Shown: in pieces, positions 36,156 to 44,763 of the stretch
How positions within the stretch are numbered: position 1 is the stretch's first letter
How the letters are laid out: the number at the start of each line of letters is the position of its first letter
From: Bryobacteraceae bacterium
Lineage (GTDB): Bacteria > Acidobacteriota > Terriglobia > Bryobacterales > Bryobacteraceae
Direction of reading: 5' to 3'
Length of the DNA stretch: 64,000 nucleotides
Assembly (NCBI GenBank): GCA_025055455.1
Contig: JANWXD010000004.1
Coordinates: forward strand, 1 to 64,000
Notes under the pieces: model-generated
Told to the model about the DNA's origin: nothing
Seen by the model: the letters and a program-made list of their open reading frames with translations, nothing else
Databases searched by the model: none
Program-made: the position numbers and the translations under genes

Positions 36156-38240
36156 TTACGGGCGCCTCGCCGCTCCCAACCTTCGCTCGAAGAACCCCGC
36201 GGCTGCGCGGTAGACTTTGAGCCAGTTTTCGTGCCGCAGGAAGCCGTGGACTTCATCCGGCAGCACCAGCTGCTCGAACTCCACCCCGTGGCGGCGCAGC
36301 GCCTCGACCAGTTCCACGGTTTGGCGGAAGTCCACGTTGCGGTCGTCGTCGCCGTGAATCAGCAGCACGGGCGAACGCCAGCTATGGACGTAGGCCAAGG
36401 GCGAGGACTCGAAGGCGACTCGAAGAGCCCGTTCGCGCGTTTGGAGCTCGTCGGAATCGACAAACAGGCGCGTCTGCGACCGCCAGTCGTGCACGCCGTG
36501 CAGATCCACCCCGCAGGCGAACAGATCCGAGGCCCGGGCCAGGGCGAGGGCGGTGAGATAACCGCCGTAGGAGCCGCCCCACAGCCCGATGCGCTTCGGA
36601 TCCACGTCCGGACGGCTGCGCAAGTAAAGCCCTGCCCCCAGGACGTCTTGGAGCTCGCTGGCGCCCCGGGCGCCGTAGTGGAGCGCCTCGCGGAACTCCA
36701 TGCCATAGCCTGTGCCGCTGCGATAGTTCACCGACAGCACGACGAACCCCCGGCTGGCCAGATACTGGTTCAGCGCGTAAGCGTGGTGGTAGTAGTCCAG
36801 ATAGTGCCAGCCGAGCAGCATCTGGCGGCGCGATCCGCCATGAAGGTACACGATCGCTGGACGGCGTTCGCCGGCGCGAATCCCCGCGGGCAGGAACAGT
36901 TGCGCAGGGATCTCCATGCCGTCGGCGGCGGCGAAGGTAACGGGCTGCGGCTCGACCAGCGCTCGTTCGGGAAACGTGGCGGGGATGGCCTCGGGAGCCA
37001 GGTCGCGCACCGTGCCCGCGGTCAGAACCGCGGGGCGCGCTGGCCGGCGCGCGTCCGAACGTAGAAACGCCACGGCCGCGCCGTCCGCCGTCATCACGGG
37101 CGTCCACTCGATGCCCCGGCCATGAGTGAGCCGCTCGGCTCGGCCGCTCGCCACCTCCACGCGCCAGATGTGACGCCGGTCGATGTCGTCCTGATTGGAC
37201 GAGTACAGGACTGTGCGCCGGTCCGGGCTCAGCGCCACGTGCTCGACTTCGAAGGCGCCACGCGTCAGAGGCCGCGCCTCCCCGCCGGCGGCCGGAACCG
37301 CGTAAAGATGCTTCCAGCCGTCCCGTTCCCAGGGGAACACGAGCAGGTCTCCCGCCGCCCAGAACAACTGATTTTCCGCCGCCACCGCGGAAAACACGCT
37401 GCCGCGGCCAGGCTGGGCGCGCCATACCGGCCGGCCCTCGCCGGTGGCCGCCTCCGCCACGTGAATCGACCACGGCTCGGCGCTGCGTTTGGGTCCGAAC
37501 ACTTGCAGTTCGCGCCAGAACGGGATACGGATCCACGCCACGCGGCGCCCGTCGCGAGACCATGCCGGATTGCCGTCGAAGTCCGTGCTCGGGTCGAGGT
37601 AGTGCACTCGTTTGGAGGCGAGGTCATAGATGGCGATGAAGCTGTGATCGTCCCGGTGCACGACGAAGGCGAGTTTCGAGCCGTCCGGCGACCACCGCAG
37701 CGCGCTCGGGCGGCCGCGCGTGCGGACCCACGGCTCCGGTTTGGCGTCGCCTTCGAGCCGCACGTGCCAGACTTGCTGTTGTTTGATATAGGCCACGCGG
37801 TCACCCGCCGGCGAGACGGCGGGCGAGTGACCTTCGTCCAGGCGGCGCGGCTCGCCTCCGGCCAGCGGCACCACCCAGAGGGCCTGCTCTGTGCCGGCTG
37901 GGTCGCTGGTGGGATTTGGATACTCGCCCTGGCGGTTGGCGTCGCTGCCCCGCACGAAAACCAGGGCGTCGCGGGCCCAGCGAAGACTCGAGATCTCTTG
38001 CCCGTCGTCGGCGGTGTAGCGCGTCACGGCACGGGACTTGAAGTCCGGCCCTTCGGCCACCCAGATGTTGCGCACCCCGCGGTCGTTCATGACCCAGGCC
38101 AGCCGCGCGCCGGAGGGGGCCGCGACCAGCTCCGAAGGAAACGGCGAGCTGAGAATTTGTTCCAGCGTGAAGGGACCGTCGGCAGGGCATGCCGCCCCGC
38201 TCCAAACGAGGACGAGCAACCAAAGCTTCCCGGCCGTCAT
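36156..38240 (-). CDS. S9 family prolyl oligopeptidase-like peptidase, exported
   Basis: The 694-residue enzyme has a signal peptide (MTAGKLWLLVLVWSGAACPA), a beta-propeller of WD40-like repeats (about 30-420: SPAGDRVAYI, SPDGSKLAFV, SPDRRTVLYSSNQ) and a C-terminal alpha/beta hydrolase. The catalytic triad is Ser in GGSYGGYLT, Asp in HGDDDRNVDF and His in PDEVHGFLR. Family members cut short peptides in the periplasm or outside. The position of Ser-Asp-His and the propeller are those of S9B/S9C enzymes. 33 nt separate it from the VapB promoter region; a divergent gene begins at 38309. Confidence 0.93.
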   Translation of the reverse strand: MTAGKLWLLVLVWSGAACPADGPFTLEQILSSPFPSELVAAPSGARLAWVMNDRGVRNIWVAEGPDFKSRAVTRYTADDGQEISSLRWARDALVFVRGSDANRQGEYPNPTSDPAGTEQALWVVPLAGGEPRRLDEGHSPAVSPAGDRVAYIKQQQVWHVRLEGDAKPEPWVRTRGRPSALRWSPDGSKLAFVVHRDDHSFIAIYDLASKRVHYLDPSTDFDGNPAWSRDGRRVAWIRIPFWRELQVFGPKRSAEPWSIHVAEAATGEGRPVWRAQPGRGSVFSAVAAENQLFWAAGDLLVFPWERDGWKHLYAVPAAGGEARPLTRGAFEVEHVALSPDRRTVLYSSNQDDIDRRHIWRVEVASGRAERLTHGRGIEWTPVMTADGAAVAFLRSDARRPARPAVLTAGTVRDLAPEAIPATFPERALVEPQPVTFAAADGMEIPAQLFLPAGIRAGERRPAIVYLHGGSRRQMLLGWHYLDYYHHAYALNQYLASRGFVVLSVNYRSGTGYGMEFREALHYGARGASELQDVLGAGLYLRSRPDVDPKRIGLWGGSYGGYLTALALARASDLFACGVDLHGVHDWRSQTRLFVDSDELQTRERALRVAFESSPLAYVHSWRSPVLLIHGDDDRNVDFRQTVELVEALRRHGVEFEQLVLPDEVHGFLRHENWLKVYRAAAGFFERRLGAARRP

Positions 38241-38308
38241 GCCGGTAATATATCCAAGTTTTCGCGCGGAACGGCGCTGCGCGCGGCCCGGTTTGCTAGA
38301 CTACGGCC

Positions 38309-39502
38309 ATGATCGCTTCCGCGCAGGAGGAGCGCGTTTTCCAGGCTCTGGACTCTTTCGAAATCGAGATTCCTTCCTGGGGCTTCGCCAACACGGGAAC
38401 GCGCTTCGGCAAGTTCGTCCAGCCCTCGGCGGCCACCACGATCGAGGAGAAGCTCAGCGACGCCGGGCAAGTGCATCGCTACACGGGCTGCTGTCCGTCG
38501 GTGGCGCTGCACGTGCTCTGGGATTTTCCGGAAGGGCGCGCCAGCGTGGCCCAAGTGAAAACGTTGGCGGCGAAATACGGCGTCCGCATCGGCTCGATCA
38601 ATCCCAACGTGTTCCAGGATCAGATCTACAAGCACGGCTCTTTGGGCAATCCCGATCCGGAGGTGCGCGCCGCCGCTCTGCGGCACATCCTCGACTGCAT
38701 CGAGATCGCCAAGGACACGGGCAGCCGCGATATTTCCCTGTGGTTCGCCGACGGGTCCAACTATCCCGGTACGGCCAACATCCGGCGCCGCCGCGCTTGG
38801 TTCGAAGAGGGTCTCAAGGAAGCGCACGGGCGCCTGGCGGCCTGGCAGCGGCTGCTCGTCGAGTACAAGCCGTTCGAGCCCGCTTTCTACCACACGGACA
38901 TCGCCGACTGGGGCATGGCGCTGCTCCTCGCCCGGGCCGCAGGGCCGCAAGCCCGCGTGCTCGTCGACACGGGGCATCACTACCAGGCGCAGAATATCGA
39001 ACAGATCGTGGCGTGGCTGCTGTCCGAGGAGATGCTCGGCGGGTTCCATTTCAACGACCGCCGCTATGCCGATGACGACCTGACGATCGGCTCGATCGAC
39101 CCCTACCAGGTCTTTCGCATCTTTCACGAGATCCATTTCTTCGTCTGGGAGACGGGCCAGCCGCCGGAGGTGGCCTACATGATCGACCAGAGCCACAACT
39201 TGAAGAACAAGATCGAGGAAATGATTCAAACCGCGGTCACAGCGCAGGAACTCTACGCCAAGGCGGCGCTGGTGGATCACGCGGCGCTGGCGCGTCATCA
39301 GCAGCGTTGCGAGCTGATCGAGGCCGAGGAGTGTCTGAAGGCGGCGTTCGCCACCGACGTGCGGCCGACGATTCGCGCCTGGCGGCGTGCGAAGGGACTT
39401 CCGGAGGATCCTTTGGCGGCGTTTCGCGCCAGCGGGTACCTGGAACGCGCCGCGCGGGAGCGCGCCGAAAAAAACAAAGGCTTGGTGGCTAGCTACGCGT
39501 GA
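38309..39502 (+). CDS. L-rhamnose isomerase-type sugar isomerase (RhaI family)
   Basis: The 397-residue TIM-barrel protein converts an aldose to a ketose with a divalent metal. Conserved features are FGKFVQPSAATTIEEKL, RYTGCCPSVALHVLWD, metal and substrate residues in VLVDTGHHYQAQNIEQI, GFHFNDRRYADDDL and YMIDQSHNLKNKIEEM. These match the Gram-positive/Pseudomonas-type L-rhamnose isomerase rather than enteric RhaA. No rhamnulose kinase, aldolase or lactaldehyde dehydrogenase is adjacent, although a methylmalonate-semialdehyde dehydrogenase-type gene lies 870 nt downstream. Confidence 0.87.
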   Translation: MIASAQEERVFQALDSFEIEIPSWGFANTGTRFGKFVQPSAATTIEEKLSDAGQVHRYTGCCPSVALHVLWDFPEGRASVAQVKTLAAKYGVRIGSINPNVFQDQIYKHGSLGNPDPEVRAAALRHILDCIEIAKDTGSRDISLWFADGSNYPGTANIRRRRAWFEEGLKEAHGRLAAWQRLLVEYKPFEPAFYHTDIADWGMALLLARAAGPQARVLVDTGHHYQAQNIEQIVAWLLSEEMLGGFHFNDRRYADDDLTIGSIDPYQVFRIFHEIHFFVWETGQPPEVAYMIDQSHNLKNKIEEMIQTAVTAQELYAKAALVDHAALARHQQRCELIEAEECLKAAFATDVRPTIRAWRRAKGLPEDPLAAFRASGYLERAARERAEKNKGLVASYA

Positions 39503-39663
39503 CGGCGCCGTAGACCCTCCGGGCTGGCTTTCAGGTTACGGCGGTGCTTAGAACCTCCGGCGTCGGGGATGCGACACACCGGCGAGGGGACAGGCGATGG
39601 ATCCGGCAGGTCGCCCGGGGCGATCGGGGCCGTAGTGAACCGGGGGGACGGACGTGGCCGGCC

Positions 39664-40223
39664 TCACAAATCCCAGCGGGAATTCCACTCCACGCGGCGC
39701 TTTTCTTTGTAGGCGATGTTGCCGATGTGGCAGGCCATGGCCGCGTAGTGGCTGTCCACCACGTTGGCGTTCGGCTCCCGGCGCGTGCGCCTGCACTCGA
39801 GCCCATTGGCCGTGTGGCCCACTTCGGGGGCGCCGTCCTCGGCGATCCCCCGACCGCCCGATGCTGTTCGGCCGGGATGGAGCGGTAGCCGTGACGGAAA
39901 GTGTGGAGTCGCCCGCCAAAGCTCAGGAACACGATGTCCGCCGCATCGCGGGGAATCAGATCCGTGACCGTCGCCTCGGAGATGACGTGGACCTTCGGTT
40001 TGCCGATGAGCGCCGCGCCCTCGTCGCGGCGCACGTCCCAGGCATCGCACACCGCAACCCACTCGACGCCGCCCGCCTGGTTGGTCATCCGGATCCGGTG
40101 CTTGCCGCGGCCTCCGGCGCTGACGATGCGCAACCGGATCCGGTCGCTGGCGCCGCGGACCCGGGGAAGCGGCCCGGCGGGGATTCCGGCGGCTAGAAAC
40201 CCGCGCGGCGCCAATTGGGTCAT
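39664..40223 (-). pseudogene. Gfo/Idh/MocA oxidoreductase remnant with large internal deletion
   Basis: From 40223 the frame encodes a recognisable N-terminus (RVRGASDRIRLRIVSAGGRG, then GGVEWVAVCDAWDVRRDEG to IGKP). At about 39985-40005 it jumps directly into a distal part of the family (EATVTDLIPRDAADIVFL, GGRLHTFRHGYRSIPAE). Then the frame shifts, and the last part (PEVGHTANGLEC, NANVVDSHYAAMACHIGNIA, KEKRRVEWNSRWDL) continues in another frame to 39664. About 250 residues are missing, including the ATPDHWH and EKP catalytic region. Related intact genes lie at 7.0 and 58.3 kb. Flanking intergenic DNA (39503-39663 and 40224-40373) shows nothing else. Confidence 0.82.
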
Positions 40224-40373
40224 GGTCCCATGCCTCCCCGAACATCATCGCTGCGGATTTGATTCCTGCACCGACGATCCGGTATCCGCGTCGAGCTCAC
40301 CGCGGGCTCGATACGGGTTTCACGCTTTTCCTCTGCGTCGGGCCCTCGGTCTCTCCCGCCGTACAATAGGCGC

Positions 40374-41846
40374 ATGACGGAGGTTCTAGCGAACTACATC
40401 GGCGGCGAGTGGCGCCGGAGCACGGCCCGCGAAACGCTTCCCGTCCTCAACCCTGCCACCGCCGAAACGCTGGCTTGCGTTCCGCTGTCGCCCCCCGAGG
40501 AAGTTGATGCGGCGGCGCGTGCGGCGGCCGAGGCGTTTCCCGGCTGGCGCCGCACGCCCGTGCTCGAGCGCGTCCAGTACTTGTTCCGGCTGAAGCGCCT
40601 GCTCGAGGAGCAGTTCGAAGACCTCTCGCGCACGATCACCACGGAATGCGGCAAGACACTGGCCGAAGCGCGCGGCGAGATGCGCCGCGCCATCGAGAAC
40701 GTCGAAACGGCTTGCGGGACGCCGGTGCTCATGCAAGGCTACAACGCCGAGGACATCGCCGCCGGCATTGACGCGTTCCTGATCCGCCAGCCGGTGGGCG
40801 TCTGCGCGGTCATCGCGCCGTTCAACTTCCCGGGCATGATCCCGTTCTGGTTTCTGCCGTACGCGATTGCCTGCGGGAATACCTTCATCGTCAAGCCTTC
40901 GGAAAAGGCGCCGCTGACGATGCAGAAGGTGTTTCATTTGCTCGAGCAGACGGGCCTGCCGCGCGGCGTGGTGAACCTGGTGAACGGGGCGCGGCAGACC
41001 GCCGAAGCGATTCTGGACCATCCGCTCGTCCGCGCCATCAGCTTCGTGGGATCGACGCCCGCGGCGCGGCACATCTACGCCCGGGCCGCCGCCAACGGCA
41101 AGCGGGTGCAGTGCCATGGCGGGGCAAAGAACCCCATCGTGGTGCTGCCGGATGCGGACCTGGAGATGACCACCCGCATCGCCGCTGACAGCGCCTTCGG
41201 CTGCGCCGGACAACGCTGCCTGGCGGCGTCGCTGGCCATTACGGTGGGCGAGGCGCGGCGCACGTTCGGCGAAGCGATCGCGGCGGAAGCCGCACGCCGC
41301 CGGGTCGGTTACGGCCTCGAGGAGGGGGTGGAAATGGGCCCGGTGATCCGCGCCGAAAGCAAGGCGCGCATCGAACGGCTCATCGGGGTCGCCGCGGAAG
41401 AAGGCGCGCGCGTCGTCGTGGACGGCCGGGGCGCGCGCATCCGCGGTTACGAACGTGGCTTCTTCGTCCGTCCTACGGTGCTCGACGGCGTGCCGCCGGG
41501 GGGCGAAATCGCCCGGACCGAGATTTTCGGCCCGGTGCTCGGCTTGATGCACGCCGACACCATTGACGAGGCGATCGCGTTGGTCAACAGCGGCGCCTAC
41601 GGGAACATGGCCTGCCTGTTCACGTCGAGCGGCGCGGCGGCGCGCAAGTTCCGCTACGAAGCCGAGGCCGGTAACATCGGCATCAACGTCGGGGTAGCGG
41701 CGCCGGTGGCGTCGTTCCCGTTCAGCGGCGCGCGCGAGAGCTTCTTCGGCGACCTGCACGGACAGGGCCGCGACGCCATCGAATTCTTCACGCAGGAAAA
41801 GGTAGTGGTGGAGCGCTGGCCCAGGGAGTGGTCGCGAACCTTCTGA
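40374..41846 (+). CDS. mmsA: Methylmalonate-semialdehyde dehydrogenase (CoA-acylating) type enzyme
   Basis: The 490-residue aldehyde dehydrogenase has [33 protein letters not shown], the HGGAKNP segment typical of the MmsA/IolA group (replacing the general catalytic Glu motif), the catalytic Cys in [10 protein letters not shown], and [19 protein letters not shown]. Such enzymes turn methylmalonate or malonate semialdehyde into propionyl- or acetyl-CoA in valine, inositol or thymine breakdown. Its actual substrate here is not defined by the neighbours. 52 nt separate the stop from the patatin gene; a palindrome GGGCGTCGACGCCC is at 41858-41871. Confidence 0.92.
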   Translation: MTEVLANYIGGEWRRSTARETLPVLNPATAETLACVPLSPPEEVDAAARAAAEAFPGWRRTPVLERVQYLFRLKRLLEEQFEDLSRTITTECGKTLAEARGEMRRAIENVETACGTPVLMQGYNAEDIAAGIDAFLIRQPVGVCAVIAPFNFPGMIPFWFLPYAIACGNTFIVKPSEKAPLTMQKVFHLLEQTGLPRGVVNLVNGARQTAEAILDHPLVRAISFVGSTPAARHIYARAAANGKRVQCHGGAKNPIVVLPDADLEMTTRIAADSAFGCAGQRCLAASLAITVGEARRTFGEAIAAEAARRRVGYGLEEGVEMGPVIRAESKARIERLIGVAAEEGARVVVDGRGARIRGYERGFFVRPTVLDGVPPGGEIARTEIFGPVLGLMHADTIDEAIALVNSGAYGNMACLFTSSGAAARKFRYEAEAGNIGINVGVAAPVASFPFSGARESFFGDLHGQGRDAIEFFTQEKVVVERWPREWSRTF

Positions 41847-41898
41847 GGGGTGTCCGGGGCGTCGACGCCCGGCCAGCGCCACGGTGGGGCATCGTGGT

Positions 41899-42672
41899 AT
41901 GGGTCAGAGAACGGCGCTCGTGCTCTCCGCCGGGGGGATGTTTTGCGCCTGGCAAGCCGGCGCGTGGTCCGTTCTGGCGGACAAGTTCCGCCCCGATGTG
42001 GTCATCGGGGTTTCCGCCGGAGCTCTGAACGGGTGGGCGATCGCCGCGGGATTCTCGCCGGAGGAGATCGTGCGCTGGTGGCTCGATCCTGCCCTGGCGC
42101 AGATCACCCCTTTGCGGTTCCCTTGGCCGCCTTGGTCTGGCTGCTTTCGCCCCGATGGACTCGTGGCGCTGGCCGAGCGGCTCGCGGTGGCGCGTCCCAC
42201 GATCGAGGTTCTAATCGCCGCCACCGAACTTCCGCGGCTGCGGCCGCGGTTGTTTCGGGGTCCGGAGGTAACCGGACGTCATCTGCTCGCCAGTTGTGCG
42301 GTGCCGTTCTGCTTCCCTCCGGTGCGGATTGGGGAGCGGCTGTACGTAGATGGCGGACTGCTCGGGGCTCTGCCGTTATGGGCCTTGTCCGCCGTGCCCG
42401 TCGAGGTCGCGGTGGCGCTTCAGGCGCTGCCGACGTTGCCGTGTGGTCCCCTGCGGGCGGCGGTGCGGGGAATCCAGGCGCTGGCGCCGGCCCGCCCGCG
42501 GGTGCCTGGGAGCCTCCGCTTGGCGATGCTGGCGCCTTCCGAGCCATTGGGTAACCTTCGGGACAGCCTGTTGTGGCGCCGCGAGACGGTGCGGGGGTGG
42601 ATCGAGAGGGGTCGCCGGGATGCGTGCGGAGCTGTCGAAAAATTGTGCTTGACTTGGCGGCAGGGCCCGTGA
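41899..42672 (+). CDS. Patatin-like phospholipase
   Basis: The 257-residue hydrolase has the glycine-rich oxyanion segment LSAGGMFCAWQAG near the N-terminus, the Ser of the catalytic dyad in GVSAGALNGW and the Asp in YVDGGLLGALP. No signal peptide is seen, so it probably works in the cytoplasm or at the inner membrane on lipids. It is short for the family (often 280-320). I prefer ATG 41899 over a GTG at 41884; neither has a strong ribosome binding site. The 3' end contains the promoter-like hexamers listed for the next gene. Confidence 0.83.
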   Translation: MGQRTALVLSAGGMFCAWQAGAWSVLADKFRPDVVIGVSAGALNGWAIAAGFSPEEIVRWWLDPALAQITPLRFPWPPWSGCFRPDGLVALAERLAVARPTIEVLIAATELPRLRPRLFRGPEVTGRHLLASCAVPFCFPPVRIGERLYVDGGLLGALPLWALSAVPVEVAVALQALPTLPCGPLRAAVRGIQALAPARPRVPGSLRLAMLAPSEPLGNLRDSLLWRRETVRGWIERGRRDACGAVEKLCLTWRQGP

Positions 42673-42678
42673 TATTAC
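42649..42678 (+). promoter_or_regulatory. Putative sigma-70 promoter with long leader
   Basis: TTGACT (42649-42654) and TATTAC (42673-42678) with 18-nt spacing lie across the end of the patatin gene. Transcription from here would give a leader of about 255 nt before the secreted-protein gene at 42943. The leader (42685-42930) has no coding frame that I trust; its content may be regulatory. Confidence 0.45.
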
Positions 42679-42942
42679 TGTCTTGTCCGCGTCCAAAGCA
42701 TGGCGGCATTCATGCGGTTGAGTCCCGCGAGCACAAGGCGAATTAGGTTGGGTTGAGGTCGGGTCGGCGATCAGATTGAAGAAACGAGCAAACAAACAGG
42801 CCGCCACCCGCCAGATTTTGGCCGCAGGCGCCTCGTCGAAGGAAGCCGAGGCGGCCAACAGATTTGTTGTTGAAGCAGTTCGAGGCTCAGGTTGAAAGGC
42901 AACTCGCATCAATTCAATTTCCAATTCAACAAGGAGAAGGAG
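42679..42942. other. Long untranslated region upstream of secreted protein
   Basis: About 260 nt without a gene. The right end contains AAGGAGAAGGAG, a double Shine-Dalgarno sequence before ATG 42943. Several GCC/GGC-rich segments (GGCCGCCACCCGCC, GGCCGCAGGCGCC, GAGGCGGCC at about 42810-42857) could pair with each other. No known riboswitch is recognised. Confidence 0.35.
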
Positions 42943-44556
42943 ATGGCAGAATTTCGCAAGTGGTTTCTAGTGTTGGCCGTAGTGGCTCTGCTGACGAGCG
43001 GCGCCGTATCGGCCAATGCACAACCGTTTTCGTGCGCGGCAAGCGCTGTGCCGCCCCTAATCCGGGCCGAAGGGCTGGCGGAGCTTGTCGGGGACATCGT
43101 GTTGCAGTGCACGGGTACATCCCCTGGGGGTACGGCAAACTTCCGGGTTTTCTTCAGCCAGACGGTCGTGACGAGTCGTCTTCTGAGTTCCGGCCCACCG
43201 GTCGTCACCGAGGCGGTCCTGATCCGGGACGAGGCGCCTTCGGGGAGCCAAGTGACGAGCGCGCCTCCTTACACGGCGACGACCAATGTCTACCTGGGCC
43301 AGTGGAGCTCGGCCACGCCGTGGGCTGTTGACTGGCTCGGAGTGCCGTTGCCTGCTCCCGGAAGCCCGGGCATTTACCGCATCCGGAACGTCCGCGTGGA
43401 CGCGACAGCGCTGCCGGCATCGACGATCCCTGTGCCGTTACAGGCGTTCGTGTCGATTTCCGCAGTAACCTCCATTCCCGTGATCCCGAACCAAGTGACG
43501 GTGGCTTACGTGACGCCGGGCTTGAGTGTTTCCGTCACGCGCCGCTCTTACAAGCAATGTCTCAGTCCGACTGCGCAAGGGGCTGCCTCCGTCACCTTCA
43601 CCGAGTTGTTCGCTAGTGCCTTCCGGTTGGCGCCATCTATTCTGCCCAACCCCGGGGCGCCGTACAGCGTTCCCGGTGGGGTGAACTTTACGGAGCACGG
43701 TTTTGCTCCAAACCCGACCCCGTCTGTTCCGCTCGACCAAACCGGTATCGCTACCCAAGCCACGCAATTGATCGTCGAGTTGACGGGTGTGCCGGGCGGG
43801 GTTTCCTCAGTGTCATTTTCGACAACGACGACAGGCGGTTTGGCCGTAACGCCCACCAGCGGTACCATCACGATCTCGGGCGGAAGCGGCAGTGTGACCT
43901 TCACGGTCACTGCCACGAATACGACGGGAACGGAATCCTTGACCGTGGATCTGACTCCGACAACGTTACCGAGTTCTGGGTCGGTCCTCATCGCAGGCAA
44001 CTTTGCGCCTTTGAGCACGACTGCGACGCCGTTGGCAACGCCTGTGCCGCGCTTCCGTAGGGTTTACCCGGCAGTGGAGGGTATGACCTTCGGTACGTGC
44101 CGTACCCTCTTGCTGTTCCCGTTCGTCACCAACGTGGCGGGCTGGGACACCGGCATTGCCATCAGCAACACTTCGTCGGATCCCATCGGTACCCCGGCGC
44201 AAGCCGCTGCCTGCCGGTTGCATTACTACGGGACGCCGACCGTAGCCGCCCAGACAACGCCGGTCATCTCGAACGGTGAGCAGCTGGCCTTCACGTTGTC
44301 GAGCGGCGGAGGAGTCGTCGGCACGACCAAGACGTGCGCTGCGACCGGGACGCTGCAGTGCGCCGCACCCGGCTTCCAAGGCTACATCATCGCCGTGTGC
44401 GACTTCCAGTTCGCTCACGCGTTTGCGTTCGTCAGCGACCTTGGGGCGAGCCGGGTGGCCCACGGCTATCTGGCGCTCGTGATACCTGACAGGACGCCGC
44501 GCGCCGACGGGCCCCACGGATCTTCGAACGGTCACGGCGAGCAGCTGGGTAACTGA
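42943..44556 (+). CDS. Secreted beta-rich protein of unknown function
   Basis: A 537-residue protein with a clear signal peptide (MAEFRKWFLVLAVVALLTSGAVSANAQ). The N-terminal half (about 30-200) is Ser/Thr/Val-rich beta; around 285-360 there is an Ig-like stretch (LIVELTGVPGGVSSVSF then TVTATNTTGTESLTVDL); the C-terminal 150 residues hold a motif of four to five Cys (TFGTCRTLLLFPFVTN, AACRLHYYG, TCAATGTLQCAAPGF, VCDFQFAHAFAF). The last block, in which strands lead to AHGYLALVIPD, recurs in acidobacterial secreted proteins in my memory but has no function. It is closed by a strong terminator and is a single-gene unit. Confidence 0.72.
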   Translation: MAEFRKWFLVLAVVALLTSGAVSANAQPFSCAASAVPPLIRAEGLAELVGDIVLQCTGTSPGGTANFRVFFSQTVVTSRLLSSGPPVVTEAVLIRDEAPSGSQVTSAPPYTATTNVYLGQWSSATPWAVDWLGVPLPAPGSPGIYRIRNVRVDATALPASTIPVPLQAFVSISAVTSIPVIPNQVTVAYVTPGLSVSVTRRSYKQCLSPTAQGAASVTFTELFASAFRLAPSILPNPGAPYSVPGGVNFTEHGFAPNPTPSVPLDQTGIATQATQLIVELTGVPGGVSSVSFSTTTTGGLAVTPTSGTITISGGSGSVTFTVTATNTTGTESLTVDLTPTTLPSSGSVLIAGNFAPLSTTATPLATPVPRFRRVYPAVEGMTFGTCRTLLLFPFVTNVAGWDTGIAISNTSSDPIGTPAQAAACRLHYYGTPTVAAQTTPVISNGEQLAFTLSSGGGVVGTTKTCAATGTLQCAAPGFQGYIIAVCDFQFAHAFAFVSDLGASRVAHGYLALVIPDRTPRADGPHGSSNGHGEQLGN

Positions 44557-44591
44557 TCTCGGCAGGGCTCGTTCACCGATACAAGCCTGAA

Positions 44592-44621
44592 AGAGGGGGC
44601 GAAAGCGCCCCCTCTTTTTTT
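44592..44621 (+). terminator. Rho-independent terminator
   Basis: A 10-bp perfect GC-rich stem AGAGGGGGCG / CGCCCCCTCT (44592-44601 with 44606-44615), a 4-nt loop AAAG, and a T7 tract. It ends the secreted-protein gene 35 nt after its stop. Confidence 0.9.
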
Positions 44622-44763
44622 GTGCGTAAGGTTGCTCACTTCGCTCTAAGGAGCGGTCTTCATTGTTTCACCGGGCGTTTTGACAAGGTACTGGCCTGCG
44701 GCCAACTGGTAGAATGAAACGTTGCTGGCTCTGCGTGAGCCGAATTCCCACAGTAAGGCCCAT

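Noticed and set aside
41858-41871. Perfect palindrome GGGCGTCGACGCCC between mmsA and the patatin gene
   Set aside because: No T tract, so not a terminator; a single GC palindrome in GC-rich DNA is weak evidence for an operator.
44680-44715. TTGACA and TAGAAT with a palindrome TGGCCtgcGGCCA between them
   Set aside because: The spacing is 24 nt, too long for a sigma-70 promoter even of the MerR type, so I did not list it; the palindrome remains a possible operator.
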